Shown: positions 1 to 12,484, counted from the first letter of the stretch. The stretch is 64,000 nt of DNA from Pardosa pseudoannulata (GCA_032207245.1 CM063508.1:125327228-125391227); one strand, 5' to 3'. The notes: generated by a model from the sequence alone, not told the origin. Numbers and translations are program-made.

Positions 1-236
<236 letters not shown>

Positions 237-1007
237 CAGTTGATTTTATTTTACACAATAAAACAAATTTCCTGGGTATTAATAAGTTTATTTAAAATAG
301 AATCCTGAGATGTGCACAAATCAGAATATTCATCTCTGAAATATGAATTCTAGAACAATTTAATTTAGAAAATGAGATATAAGTCAAATAACATGATGCA
401 GCAGATTAGGAAGCAAATGAATGAGCAAAACAGGCAAGGATGAAAAATAATTTTCTTCGATGGATGCTGAGTCAAAAAAACATTCCAAATTACAGCTCTG
501 TTGCTTTTAGCTTTGCCACTGGTCCTATAATAGTAGGTGTTCACAACATATATTTTAAGAAAGATGATTATCAACAAAAATCCCGTTCCAGTTCTGCCAC
601 TTGATTCGATAGAAGAAGAATTTATACTCGCATGCAATCAGCTATTATTCAAAAGCACATTAAGTATTTTGTATTTTATAACTTACTAAAATGTCATTAA
701 TTGTTATGTAACGATTTGTGAAAAAAATGTTTGGTAAAATTAACTTGTTTCTTATTGTCTAACCTAGTCTACGATGTTAGGTTTTGTCTTTTATGTCAAC
801 AGAATTTTTTTTTCTCTAATACCATGTAAAATATTCGTTATAGAAATACAGTATTCTCCTGAGTATCCAGTTCACGACCATCCGGCTTCCGTATTATCCT
901 GCCTGGTTTACTTTTATCGTAATTAAATAAGAAAAGTAAGGCATTGCATTAGCAATATTGCTAAAACATTTGAAGAGGACTAATGCTACGATCCTCCTAC
1001 TTGCCGT
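237..1007. other. Unannotated AT-rich stretch
   Basis: No gene, RNA or complete repeat recognised on either strand. The minus-strand ORF of about 90 codons at 365-637 has no recognisable motif and no coding-like composition. Confidence 0.6.
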
Positions 1008-1290
1008 GTTCAAAATGCAAGTTGTAACAGGGAAAACAGCGTTCTGCACCTTGTTTATTGTTTCGTGTATAAAGGACCTTAATTATTTCAACGGTTCCTA
1101 ATTATAACTTCACCGTATGTACAGTATTAGTAATTTTTTCTTTGTTATGTTTAAAATGTAAGTTGTAACAGGAAAAGCAGCTTTCTGCTCACTGTTTATT
1201 GTTTTGTCCGAGTATAACCGACTTCAATTGTTGCAGCTGTTCCTAATTATAACTACACCATACGTACAGTTTTAGTAAATTTTTCTTGGG
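1008..1290. repeat. Two-copy tandem repeat, ~138 bp unit
   Basis: The segment beginning 'ttcaaaatgcaagttgtaac' near 1008 recurs near 1146 as 'tttaaaatgtaagttgtaac'. Both copies continue through 'ctgtttattgtttt'-like and 'cctaattataact' blocks and end near 'agtaatttttctt'. The copies are diverged at many positions, so this is an old local duplication. Confidence 0.75.
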
Positions 1291-1348
1291 GGTATGCTTA
1301 GTGTTTTTTAAGTGTACCATAGTAAATATTTCAAAAAGGTTAATAAAC

Positions 1349-1462
1349 GAAAAAAGTTGTAGAAACTGCGGAAGAGAAAATACGTGCTATACAGCAACTA
1401 GACTCTGTAATAGGAAAAAATAAAGCTTCGGAGTTAGGAGTTAGGAAAAGATCCTTGAGGGG
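1349..1462 (+). pseudogene. Tigger/pogo transposase N-terminal fragment (helix-turn-helix)
   Basis: One frame reads through EEKIRAIQQLDS and then KNKASELGV. This is the pattern of the first (CENP-B/psq-type) helix-turn-helix of pogo/Tigger transposases: an EEK-I-I-LE/D-S-G helix followed by a K-ELA-GV helix. The frame is open for about 35 codons and then runs into a G-rich stretch at 1459-1467 where similarity ends. No start codon, DDE domain or TIR is visible nearby, so it is a dead fragment. A psq-domain host protein is possible but less likely given the abrupt ends. Confidence 0.5.
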
Positions 1463-1689
1463 GGGGAACTGTACAAAACACCATCAGATATTGAAAAGCG
1501 ATGTGTTGCACAAGCTAATGGAAGTGAGTTTATTGTTTTCTGGTATTTGTGGCAAATAAATGAGTTCAAAGAACTCTGGTCCATACGATTTTTTATAATC
1601 CAACTTGCCTTTCTCTGCCATCTTGCATTAGGCTGGATACTCGAGATTATACTGTATACTAATATGTTTTTTTTTGTCCATTTCTCTAG

Positions 1690-1800
1690 ATTGGGGTTTC
1701 TCAAAGTGTGTTTTATGGAACTCGGGGGTTCCGAAGCTATCCTCCAGGGATTTCTCGAGAAATTTTTAAACATCATCGGAATTTTGCTGAAACTCCACAA
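1690..1800. mobile_element. hAT-like terminal fragment
   Basis: The block 'tttctcaaagtgtgtt' followed by 'ccgaagctatcc' and 'gagaaatttttaaacatcat' resembles the end sequence shared with 48188-48260 and 48532-48610 in this window (tctcaaagtgt, ttccgc, gagaaat, ttaaatcaccat). This pattern is typical of hAT element ends. Its partner end was not found. Confidence 0.4.
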
Positions 1801-2168
1801 ATGCATTCCCTAATCCCTGCAATAGAATTAATAACTTAACTAATTAGCCAGGGGTGCAAAAATATGGTACAAAAAAGTGGTGTGATAATAAGTCATTCAA
1901 ACCACACCTGAAGAAGGAATGAAACCATCAATAAATCCTTTTACTTGTATCACTTCTTAAAAAAATTATTTACTCACACGTCACTAAGTATTATCTACAT
2001 TTTTAAACAACTTTATATAATTTACCTTTGTATTTACATTTCTAATCAGTAATTATAATAGGCCTCTAGTTTCTTCTTAAATAATATTTATTCAGGATTT
2101 CCGTTGCAATGTATATGGTAAAAAAGAGGTTCTATGAGATAAAAAGTTTTAGAACTATTGCTCTAGAT

Positions 2169-2235
2169 CAGAGGTGGACAACGGCCGGCCCACGGGTTGT
2201 ATCCGGCCGTTTTGCTTACTTTATCCGGACCGTTA
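2169..2235. mobile_element. hAT-type terminus fragment
   Basis: 'cagaggtggacaacggccgg' followed by 'cccacgggttgtatccggcc' resembles the terminal sequence of the complete hAT derivative at 32423 ('cagggatggacaaactg' then 'cggccgcgggcc'). No matching right end was identified, so this is probably a broken copy. Confidence 0.5.
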
Positions 2236-2534
2236 AAAAATCCTGCCTACAATTTTTTTAATCTCTTATTCTAATATCGTATAAGTAAGGAAAAGAAGCT
2301 CTAAGTATATCAATAGTTTATTTATTATTATATACCTCAAAGAATCGAGTAGTTCTGAATATTAAACTCAAGTTGGTAATCGGAGTTTCCTATGTTCTGT
2401 ACAGACTTTTCCAGATGGGCATGTCTGACAAGATGTGTATGGGTGGATCATAACATGAATACGGACTGTGTGATATTAGAGAATGGAGCAGCAATACTCG
2501 ATGATTATACTTACTTCTCTTTTAATTATTTCAG

Positions 2535-2710
2535 AAACCCGAGTCTTAGACTGGATGGTGAATATGAACCAGTGTACTGGCCAGTCCATACAGCGACGGG
2601 TCGAGAATATTTGACGTTGGCCGTCAATTCCAGCGACATTGGCAGAGCCAGGAGAGCAAGAGAATGCGCCTTCTGGAGTGATTATCTACCTAAACTAGTC
2701 CAATATACAG
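2535..2710 (+). CDS. Acetylcholinesterase-like C-terminal exon (partial gene)
   Basis: A 176-base internal exon encoding about 58 residues near the C-terminal end of the catalytic domain of a cholinesterase-type alpha/beta hydrolase. The exon is preceded by a polypyrimidine tract and AG (…tttaattatttcag, ending 2534). It is followed by a donor, CAG|GTGAGG, at 2711. It begins with the third base of a split codon, then AAC CCG. If the previous exon ends in GG this restores the G-N-P motif expected at this point of AChE. The body has YWPVHTATGREYLTL, a variable NSS sequence (a possible N-glycosylation sequon) and then ECAFWSDYLPKLV. The conserved pattern is W-P-x-H-T…REYL, then R-x-x-x-CAFW-x-x-YLP-x-L. 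The Cys before AFW is the one that, in AChE, closes the last intrachain disulfide. Arthropod AChEs match best by memory; another carboxylesterase/cholinesterase paralogue is possible. The catalytic triad lies in upstream exons that are not in this window. The ATG at 2392 is outside the exon. Confidence 0.85.
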
Positions 2711-2967
2711 GTGAGGTTAAAAGTTCCAGATTCCTTGATATAACCATTTTTATAGAACTTTCTAGGTTAAAACCCTTTCCCAGTTTTTTCCGTATCGTCG
2801 ATCTTGTTTCTCTCTTTCTTGTATAGTTTCGTCCGTATATTTTATATTATTAATATTAAATTAGCTTCAGATACAGCAATAGTTGTCGAATAAAGGATAT
2901 TTTGCTCTCTTCTGAGGAACTGTAAAATAACTTTATTTTTTTTATATATATATTTAGAACTGTAAAT

Positions 2968-3173
2968 ACTGGGTGATCCAAAAGTCAGGACAAACTTTAA
3001 AAATTAATAATTCGAAAATTAATAAAGATACAAAGATGCACTTTGCCCCAAACCAATGGAAAAGAAGCCGGGTTTTGTGCTGCAACACAACGAAAATAGT
3101 TCCGTTATCGAACAACAGATGGCGCTGTCCGATTTCTGATGTAGGCACACTAGCAGCACTAAAGATGCCAATT
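2968..3173. other. Possible DNA-transposon remnant beside the 275-bp array
   Basis: 'ctgggtgatccaaaagtcagg' at 2969 looks like the end of a mariner-type element and resembles the CAGGGTGATCAGGAAAG end (minus strand) at 21048. A right-hand partner was not found before the tandem array begins. No ORF of interest lies inside. Confidence 0.3.
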
Positions 3174-4915
3174 TAGAACTATTTCTTACTAACCTGTATT
3201 AAATTAACATATATTGTGACATCAATTTTTATACAAATATATAATGCAATTCATAAAAGCAGAAGTAAAAAAATTTTGATACAAAAAACTCAAGCTCAGT
3301 CAAAACAAATACAAAGCTCTGTGAAACTCTGTGTACAAAAGCTCTGTAGCATGACAAATAGATCTAAAAGGCTGAGATGTACATTTGAAGTGTAACTACA
3401 TTTTATGCCATGAATATTTTTACTGTCACAGTTAAAGTGTTTTAAAGTTAGAACTATTTCGTAGTAACCAGCCTTAAATAAATATATATTTTGACATCAC
3501 TTTATATACAAATATATAATGCAATTCATAAAAGCAGAAGTAAAAACATATTGATACAAAAAACTCAAACTCAGTTAAAGCAAACACAAAGCTCTGTCAA
3601 ACTCTGTGTACAAAAGCTCTATCGCCTGACAAATAGATCTAAAAAACTGATGGGTACATTTGAAATGTTACTACATCTTATTCCATGTATATTTTTGTTG
3701 TTACAGTTAAAGTGTTTTAAATTTAGAACTATTTCGTACTAACCAGCATTAAATAAATATATATTTTTACATCACTTTTTATACAAATATATAATACAAT
3801 TCATAAAAGCAGAAGTAAAAAAAATATTGATACAAAATCTCAAGTTCAGTCAAAACAAACACAAAGCTCTGTTAAAATCTGTACAAAAGCTCTGTCATCT
3901 GACAAATATATCTAAAAAGCTGAGAGGTACTTTTGAAATGTTACTACATCTTATGCCATGAATATTTTTATTGTCACAGTTAAATTGTTTTAAGTTTAGA
4001 ACTATTTCGTACTAACCAGCATTAAATAAATATATACTGTGACATCACTTTTCATACAAATATATAATGCAATTCATAAAAGCAGAAGCAAAAAAAAAAA
4101 CATTGATACAAAAAACTGAAGCTCAGTCAAAACAAACACAAAACTCTGTCAAACTCCGTATACATAAGCTCTGTCACCTGACAAATAGATCTAAAAAGCT
4201 GGGAAGTACATTTGAACTGTTACTGCATCTTATGCAATGTATATTTTTATTGTTGCAGTTAAAATGTTTTAAATTTAGAACTATTTCGTACTAACCAGCA
4301 TTAAATAAATATACATTTTGACGTAACTTTTATACAAATATATAATAAAAATCCTAAAATCAGAAGTAAAAAAAATATTGATACAAAACACTGAAGCTCT
4401 GTCAAACTCCGTGTACAAAAGCTCTGTCGCTTTTCAAATAGATCTAAAAAGGTGAGAGGTACATTTGAAATGTTACTACATCTTATACCATGCATAATTT
4501 TATTCTTACAGTTAAAGTGTTTAAATTTAGAACTACTTCGTACTAACCAGCGTTACATAAATATATATTTTGACATCACTTTATATACAAATATATAATG
4601 CAATTCATAAAAGAAGTAAAAAATACTGATACAAAAAACTCAAGCTTAGTCAAAAAAGCACAAAGCTCTGTCAAACTTTATATAAGCTCTGACGCCTGAC
4701 AAATAGATCTAAAAAGATGAGAGGTACATTTGAGATATTACTACACCTTATGAAATGTATCTGTTTATTGTTACAGTTAAAGTGTTTTAAATGTAGAACT
4801 ATTTCTTACTAATCAGCATTAAATTAATATATATTGTGACATCAATTTTTTTTACAAATATATAATGCAAATCATAAAAACAGAAGTAAAAAAAATATTG
4901 ATACAAAAAACATAA
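3174..4915. repeat. Tandem array, ~275 bp unit, about 6.3 copies
   Basis: The anchor 'gacatca' (or a variant) recurs at about 3218, 3493, 3768, 4041, 4320, 4572 and 4838, giving spacings of 275, 275, 273, 279, 252 and 266. Each unit contains 'acaaatatataatgcaattc', 'cataaaagcagaagtaaaaa', 'agctctgt' blocks, 'gacaaatagatctaaaaa' and 'tttagaactatttc'. Units are diverged by substitutions and small indels. No coding capacity is conserved between units, so the short ORFs inside are accidental. Confidence 0.95.
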
Positions 4916-5685
4916 ACTTGATAAATAATAACATATTTTTTAAAAACTCGGATTATTAGAAATTTCCTCAAATTCAACTTTCTTTAAAATTTGCTAATAT
5001 CCCACTTTATTTAAAACCTTGTTTTTTTTCAGCAATGGTATTAAAGGGGTAATTTGGTTTAACATACTGTAATTCTCCAATCCCAAAAAGATTAATGGTC
5101 AAAAACATTTTGCAGAGTGCTGTACGTTTGGGATTTTGTTAGGAATGGGGAAAGAACGCCATTAATTTTTAATGCGAGAAGATACTTGAGAACAGATAAT
5201 GAAAGAAGTATTGGTGAGAGGAAGAGAACGGGAATCATTAAACATGCTTTTAGGCTGTATCGCAAATCCTTTCTCTTGGCAGACTTCCATTTCCGTCTGC
5301 TTCTGCAAACGCTCTCTCCCAGAGAAAAGGGATTCTCCTGTACAGACCACGCCCTTTCTGACCATCTGCTCCTTAATTAACCGTCTTCCTACATTATTAT
5401 GCTAATAAAACCTGATAAATTGCTGCAACAAATTCACCACCTCTAACCTTTTTATGTCTTCCATTTGTCTGCCATTAAGGGACTGCAAAATCCCTGCTTG
5501 ATAAACTCTGTTCCACTTTACTGTGGAATGAAAGATTTAAGATATCTTAAGATGGGTTAATTTTCACATTTTGAATTTAGTTGGTTGTTGTTGTTTTAAA
5601 CATACAATAACGTACAGTAAATATTTAAATATATATCTTTCATTTATATAACTACTTTCGATTACACTGGTCACCTAATGCCTAA
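4916..5685. other. Unannotated stretch
   Basis: No recognised gene. 5110-5390 is slightly GC-richer and has overlapping ORFs on both strands, but none shows a recognisable domain or splice context. Confidence 0.5.
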
Positions 5686-5689
5686 GATT

Positions 5690-8600
5690 AATTACAGAAA
5701 TACCTAAAATGAATATCCTTATTGTGTTTACGGAGTTGTACACTAAAATTATATATGTATTCCATGGCATTATATTTATGTGCTAATGAAAAGCGAGTGT
5801 ACTTTAACAGTCCTAGATTAAACCACTTGGTAGAAACACTACTACTCTCAAAATTAACAGACCACACAAAAATATAAATCTTTAGATAAAACAAAATAAA
5901 ATGGGAAAAATTTTAAGAAATTTTAAATTTTTATCAGTAATAACATTTAATATACAGCAATGAATTTTAGATTTTTTAGAAAAATATAAATGAACATTTT
6001 ATTTATAAGCTAAGAAAAGACTGAAGTTTAATTTCTTAAATGCCTAACGAAAGAAAGTACGGCCAAACGCTGGCCGATTGGTTAGGGCGCTGATCATCGG
6101 TACAGGAGTTCTTGGGTTCGAATCCCACTATAGCATGGATGTTTGTAGCCGTTCTGACTCGCTTTAAGCAGTAGGTCCCGGTCTCATTAGCCCTCGTGTG
6201 CAAAACAGTAGACCGTAGCGGTCCAAAACCAAACCGAAAGAAAGTACATAAATTTTAATTATTAAACTCCATTATATACAGTTATCTAACTGTATATAAC
6301 TGTAACTTGGAGGGAGTGTTGTTTCTGCCTCCAAGTGTTTTAACCCAACTAGAACAATTCCATTAGTCCGTAAGCATAAAAAATTCTGAAAACAGAACAG
6401 ATTTTGTAAAAAAAACTCCCAAAACAAACAGAGCACACAAAAAATATAAAACTTTAAATAAAACAAAATAAAATGTGAAAAATTTAAAGAAATTTTTAAT
6501 TTTTATCAACAAAAATATTTAATGTACAATAATGAATTTTAGATATTTTAGAAAAATATAAATGAACATTTTGTTTATAAACTAAAAAAAGACAAATTTA
6601 ATTTGTTACATGTCTAACGAAAGAAAGTACATAAGTACTATATTTAAACTCTATTATATATAGTTATCCAAAAGGAAGAGTTATTGTTTCTGCCTCCAAG
6701 TGGTCTATAACAATAGCAAACTATAGCAATTCCATTAGTCCATAAACATACAAAAAGTCTGAAACAGAAGAAGTTTTGTAAAAAAATTCCCAAAACAAAC
6801 AGAGCACACAAAAATATAAATCTTTCAATAAAACAAAATAAAATAATATGAAATATTTTAAGTTTTTATAAACAAAAACATTTAATATACATTAATGAAT
6901 TTTAGATTTTCTAGAAAAATATAAATGAACATTTTGTTTATAAATTAAAAAAGAGTGAAATTTATTTCTTAAATGTCTAAAGAAAAAAAGTACATAATTA
7001 TTATTAAACTATATTATATACAGTTATCCAACAGGGAAGAGTTATTGTTTCTGCCTCCAAGTGATCTAACCCAAAAAAAAATTCCATTAGTCCATAAATA
7101 TGCAAAAGTCTGAAAACAGAAGAGATTTTGTAAAAAACAGAGCACACAGAAAATATAAATCTTTAAATAAAAACAATATTAAAGAATATAAAAAATTTAT
7201 AGAAATTTTAAATTTTTATCAATAAAAACATTTAATATACAGAAATGAATTTTAGATTTTTTAGAAAAATATAAATGAACATTTTGTTTATAAGCTAAGA
7301 AAAGACTCAAGTTTAATTTCTTAAATGTCTAACGAAAGAAAATACATAAATATTATTAAACTCTATTATATACAGTTATCCAACAGGGGAGAGCTGTTGT
7401 TTCTGCCCCCAAGTGGTCTAATATAACTACAACAATTCCATTAGTCCATAAACATACAAAAAAAATCTGAAAACAGAAGAGATTTTGTAAAAAAAAAAAA
7501 CCCAAAACAGAGTTTAATTTCTTAAATGTCTAACGAAAGAAAGTACATAAATACTATTACTAAATTCTATTTTATATATAGTTATCCAAAAGGAAGAATT
7601 ATTGTTTCTGCCTCCCAGTGGTTTAAGCAAACTATAACAATTCCATTAGTCCAAACAGTCGTAGTTTTGTAGTTTTGTAGTCCAAACATACAAAAAGTCT
7701 GAAACAGAAGAAGTTTTGTAAAAAAAACTCCCAAAACAAACAGACCACACAAAAATATAAATCTTTAAATAAAACAAAATAAAATAATGTGAAAAAATTT
7801 AAGAAATTTTAAATTTTTATCAACAAAAACATTTATTATACACCAATGAATTTTAGATTTTCTAAAAAAAATATAAATGAACATTTTGTTTATAAATTTA
7901 AAAAACTGAAATTTGATTTCTTAAATGTCTAACGAAAGAAAGTACATAAATATGATTGAACTCTATTATATACAATTATCCAACAAGGGACAATTTTTAC
8001 TATTGCCAAGTGATCTAACCCAACTAGAACAAATTCCATTAGTCCATAAACATACAAAAATTCTGAAAACAGAACAGATTTTGTAAAAAAACTCCCAAAA
8101 CAAACAGAGCACACAAAAATATAAATCTTTCAATAAAACAAAATAAAATTATGTGAAAAATTTAAAGAAATTTAAAATTTTTATCAACAAAAACATTTAT
8201 TATACACCAATGAATTTTAGATTTTCTAAAAAAAATATAAATGAACATTTTGTTTATAAATTTAAAAAACTGAAATTTGATTTCTTAAATGTCTAACGAA
8301 AGAAAGTACATAAATACTATTACTAAATTCTATTTTATATATAGTTATCCAAAAGGAAGAATTATTGTTTCTGCCTCCCAGTGGTTTAAGCAAACTATAA
8401 CAATTCCATTAGTCCATAAACATACAAAAAGTCTGAAACAGAAGAAGTTTTGTAAAAAAATTCCCAAAACAAACAGAGCACACAAAAATATAAATCTTTC
8501 AATAAAATAAAATAAAATTATGTGAAAAATTTAAAGAAATTTAAAATTTTTATCAATAAAAACATTTAATATACAGCAATGATTTTTTGATTTTGTAAGA

Positions 8601-10110
8601 AAATATGAATGATAATTTTGCTTATAAATTTAAAAAAACTGAAATTTAATTTCTTAAATGTCTAACGAAAGAAAATACATAAATAGTATTAAACACTATT
8701 ATATACAGTTATCCAACAGGGGAGCTGTTTTTTCTGCCCCCCAAGTGGTCCAATAAAACTACAACAATTCCATTAGTCTATAAACATACAAAAAATCTGA
8801 AAACAGAAGAGATTTTGTAAAAAACTCCCCAAAAACAGAGCACACAAAAATATAAATCTTTAAATAAAAACAATATTAAAGAATATAAAAAATTTAAAGA
8901 AATTTAAAATTTTTATCAATAAAAACATTTAATATACAGCAATGATTTTTTGATTTTTTAGAAAAATATAAATGAACATTTTGTTTATATGTAAGAAAAG
9001 ACAATTTCTTAAATGTCTACAGAAAGAAAGTCCATAAATATTATTAAACTCTATTATATACAGTTATCCAACAGGGGAGAGCTGTTGTTTCTGCCCCCAA
9101 GTGGTCTAATATAACTACAACAATTCCATTAGTCCATAAACATACAAAAAAAATCTGAAAACAGAAGAGATTTTGTAAAAAAAAAAAACCCAAAACAGAG
9201 TACACAAAAAATTTAAATCTTTAAATAAAACAAAATAAAATAATGTGAAAAATTTAAAGAAATTTAAAATTTTTATTAACAAAAACATTTAATATACAGC
9301 AATGAATTTTAGATTTTCAAGAAAAATATAAATGACCATTTTGTTTGTAAACTTAAAAAAGACTGAAATTTAATTTCTTAAATGTCGACCGAAAGATAGT
9401 ACATAAATATTCATTATTAAATTCTGTTATATACAGATATCCAACAGGGGAGAGCTTTTTCTGCCTCCAAGTGGTCTAACCCAACTACAACACTTGCATT
9501 ATTCCATAAATATGCAAAAAGTCTGAAAACAAAAGAGGTTTTTTAAAGAACTCGTCCTACTTAAAGTCAATGCAGTTTAAAATATGCTCTTGTGATACCT
9601 GGGCAGTCATACACTTTGTGCACAGTCTCGATGTCTTTCGTCCTTGTACATATGAAAAGAGCCTCAAGTGTTGTTCACTGGAGAAGTGTGATTTTAAAAT
9701 TTTATCAGCAAAAACATTTAATATGCAGCAATGAATTTTAGATTTTCTAGAAAAATATAAATGACCATTTTGTTTGTAAAATAAATAAAAAAGACTGAAA
9801 TTTAAATTCTTAAATGTCTAAAGAAAGAAACTACATAAATATGATTGAACTCTATTATATACAGTTATCCAACAGGGGAGAGTTGTGTCTGCCTCTAAGT
9901 GGTCTAACCGAATAAGAACAATTCCATTAGTCCATAAGCATGAAAAAGTCTGAAAATAGAAAAGGTTTTGTAAAAAATTCGTCCTACTGAAAGTTAATAC
10001 AGTTTAAAATATGCTCGGGCGATACCTGAGCAGTCATACACTTTGTGCATAGTCTTAAAGTCTTTTGTGCTTGTACATGTGAAAAGCACCTCAAGTGTTC
10101 ACTGGAGATG
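5690..10110. repeat. Tandem array, ~365 bp unit, about 11 copies
   Basis: The anchor 'aaatgtctaacgaaagaaag' (with variants) occurs near 6042, 6611, 6977, 7326, 7527, 7926, 8290, 8659, 9013, 9381 and 9813. Typical spacing is 349-399. The first interval is enlarged by a SINE, one interval is only ~201 (internal deletion after 'cccaaaacagag'), and the last interval is ~432. Other unit blocks are 'tatatacagttatccaacag', 'tttctgcctccaagtgg', 'aacaattccattagtcc' and 'ataaatgaacattttgtt'. The last two units share an extra block starting 'cgtcctac' (9550-9690 and 9980-10110), so the array edge has its own variant. Not a CRISPR: the units are long, contiguous and AT-rich. Confidence 0.95.
6061..6234 (+). 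mobile_element. tRNA-derived SINE, full-length copy
   Basis: The tRNA-like head carries a pol III A box (tggccgattggttagg) and B box (gggttcgaatccc). It is followed by a non-tRNA body (catggatgtttgtagccg, agcagtaggtcccggtctca, ttagccctcgtgt) and a short CCAAA-type tail (ccaaaaccaaac). The insertion is flanked by a perfect 13-bp duplication, CGAAAGAAAGTAC, at 6048-6060 and 6235-6247. The other units of the host 365-bp array show the unoccupied site. Five further copies occur in the window. Confidence 0.95.
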
Positions 10111-10935
10111 TGTGACATGCACATCTGCTGTATACAAACATATACATATATATAACCCAATATACCAATTAATTCAATATCAAGGGATTCTTCACCCAGA
10201 AAAGATTTGTGCTCTCATCTTATCACTCTTGAGTAAAAATTGTAGAACCGGGCTCTTCGGATCAGACAGAGTGGTTCCAGAACCTTGTATCATTTGCTTG
10301 CTTTCAACCTAACCTTTCCTAAAAATGTAAAGGTTTTTGAATCCCTGATACATGATGTTGATTAAACAAAAATCAACTCATCTACGATATTGATCTTGTC
10401 TGTTGTGATGAAGTTAATTTCATAATAGTTTTCTTTAGGTGGTTTCTGTTATCTTTTGTAATCCGAGATAAAAGGAAGAAAATCCATTGACTACCTCTTT
10501 ATCTCCCTTCCAGTGAAATGAACATACCCTTGACAATAATTCTTCGTCTTGCAAATTCACCAGGAACATAAGACACTAATCCTGGAACAAATATTCTTAC
10601 TCCGGTAGAAAGTTCCTCAAATTTGTGACATACCCCTGAGTTTTAGGAAAACATTTGTCGAAATTGAAATGCTTTCACTCCAGACTAGCCTTCAACATGT
10701 TATTTAAGAACATTTTCAGTATTTTAGAACATTTTCTGTGCTTTAAAATATAGATATTAAAATAGTAATGATAACGTATAATTTCAAACATAGATCCATT
10801 TACTTTCTTTTATTAAAATGAATATTCGTGTGTATAAATTGCCTCCCCATCGTTGCATGTATCTACCATTAATAAACCCGTAATTTCCTGTGTATCTTTA
10901 CGTGACACTACTTACAACATTCTCAGGAGCCTCTT
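10111..10935. other. Unannotated stretch
   Basis: No recognised feature. The ORF at 10043-10312 begins inside the preceding array and has no recognisable motif. Confidence 0.5.
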
Positions 10936-12070
10936 CTATTGATCTATTCCACAACAAAAGGAATAGCTTCATAGACATTATCTCACATGATATGTTGTTT
11001 AGAAGATTATAGGGTATCTGAATCAGGATTTTTTTTCTGTTTTATTTCTTCTTTCCACTTGTTCCGTTGGCATTTAATTTTTAGATTAGACAGTGTTAAT
11101 ACTTTTTTCCTGTATACTCGAATGAAGCATCTTAATTCTTATTGTTTATATTTGTTAAATGCTCTACGGTCCAAAAAATGAAATTAATTCGGTGAACGAA
11201 AATTTGAGTTAAAAGAAGATTTTCGACAACAAAAGGAATTGCTTCATAGACATTATCTCACATGATATGTTGTTTAGAAGATTATAGGGTATCTGAATCA
11301 GGATTTTTTTCTGTTTTATTTCCCCTTTCCACTTGTCCCGTTGGCATTTAATTTTTAGATTAGACAGTGTTAATACTTTTTTCCTGTATACTTGAATGAA
11401 GTATCTTAATTCTTATTGTTTATATTTGTTAAATGCTCTAAGATCTAAAAAATAAAATTCATTCGGTGAACGAAAATTTGAGGTAAAAGAACATTTTCCA
11501 CAACATCTATTCCACCACAAAGGGGATAGCTTCATAGACATTATCTCACTTGATATGTTGTTTAGGAGATTATAGGGTATCTGAATCAGGATTTTTTTCT
11601 GTTTTATTTCCCTTTCCACTTGTCCCGTTGGCATTTAATTTTTAGATTAGACAGTGTTAATTCTTTTTCCATGTATACTTGAATGAAGTATCTTAATTCT
11701 TATTGTTGATGTTTGTTAAATGCTCTAAGGTCCAAAAAATAAAAATCATTTGGTGAACGAAAATTTGAGGTAAAAGAACATTTTCCACAACATCTATTCC
11801 ACAACAAAAGGAATACCTTCATGAACATTGCCTCACAGGATATGTTGTTTAGAAGATTATAGGGTATCTGAATCAGGATTTTTTTTTCTGTTTTATTTCC
11901 CTTTCCACTTGTCCCGTTGGTATTTAAATTTTAGATTAGACAGTGTTAATACTTTTTTCATGTATACTTAAATTAAATATTTTAATTCTTCTTGTTTATA
12001 TTTGTTGAATACTCTAAAATCCCCAAAATAAAATTAATTCGGTAGACGAAAATTTGAGGTAAAAGAACAT
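10936..12070. repeat. Tandem array, ~280 bp unit, 4 copies
   Basis: The block 'tattccacaacaaaaggaat' (and variants) is seen near 10945, 11227, 11507 and 11792. Each is followed by 'tatgttgtttagaagattat', 'gggtatctgaatcagg', 'ccacttgtcccgttgg' and 'gaacgaaaatttgaggtaaa'. The copies are highly similar, which suggests recent expansion. Confidence 0.93.
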
Positions 12071-12484
12071 TTTATTGTAATTATACCCATATAAGGTAAC
12101 TGCTTACCTGTTACTTTATAGTTGCGTAATTACAATAATATCTCCAGATAGATTAAACTAGCATCATTAAAACAGGATACCAAATTCGATAAGCTACGTA
12201 AGGAAAATTACGTCGAAATGTTATGAATCAGGATATTTAGCGAAATTGTAATTCTGCAACAGCAGCTCCAAAAGCTAATTATTTTAGACTGTTTGCTTTT
12301 GTATATATTTCAGACACCATGCTTTAAAATATATTTAGATATTTCTTAACTTTTATTCATCTCTTTGTTTAAATTTTAATTTGGAGTTTCTTAATTACTT
12401 ATTCTTACAATTCTAAAAGCAGACATTTTAATATATGCTCTTGTTCACAGCGAGTAGATCATGCCTATACGGCCTTCTCTGATA

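Noticed and set aside
2392..2534. Upstream part of the ORF starting at ATG 2392 as AChE coding sequence
   Set aside because: It has no AChE similarity and a strong acceptor ends at 2534. Homology begins exactly after it.
6061..6132. Possible functional tRNA gene
   Set aside because: The A and B boxes are present but the acceptor stem does not close. The segment is fused to a fixed non-tRNA body repeated elsewhere with target duplications, so it is a SINE head.
5690..10110. CRISPR array or bacterial repeat
   Set aside because: Units are ~365 bp, contiguous and diverged, with no short repeat-spacer structure, and the genome is clearly eukaryotic.
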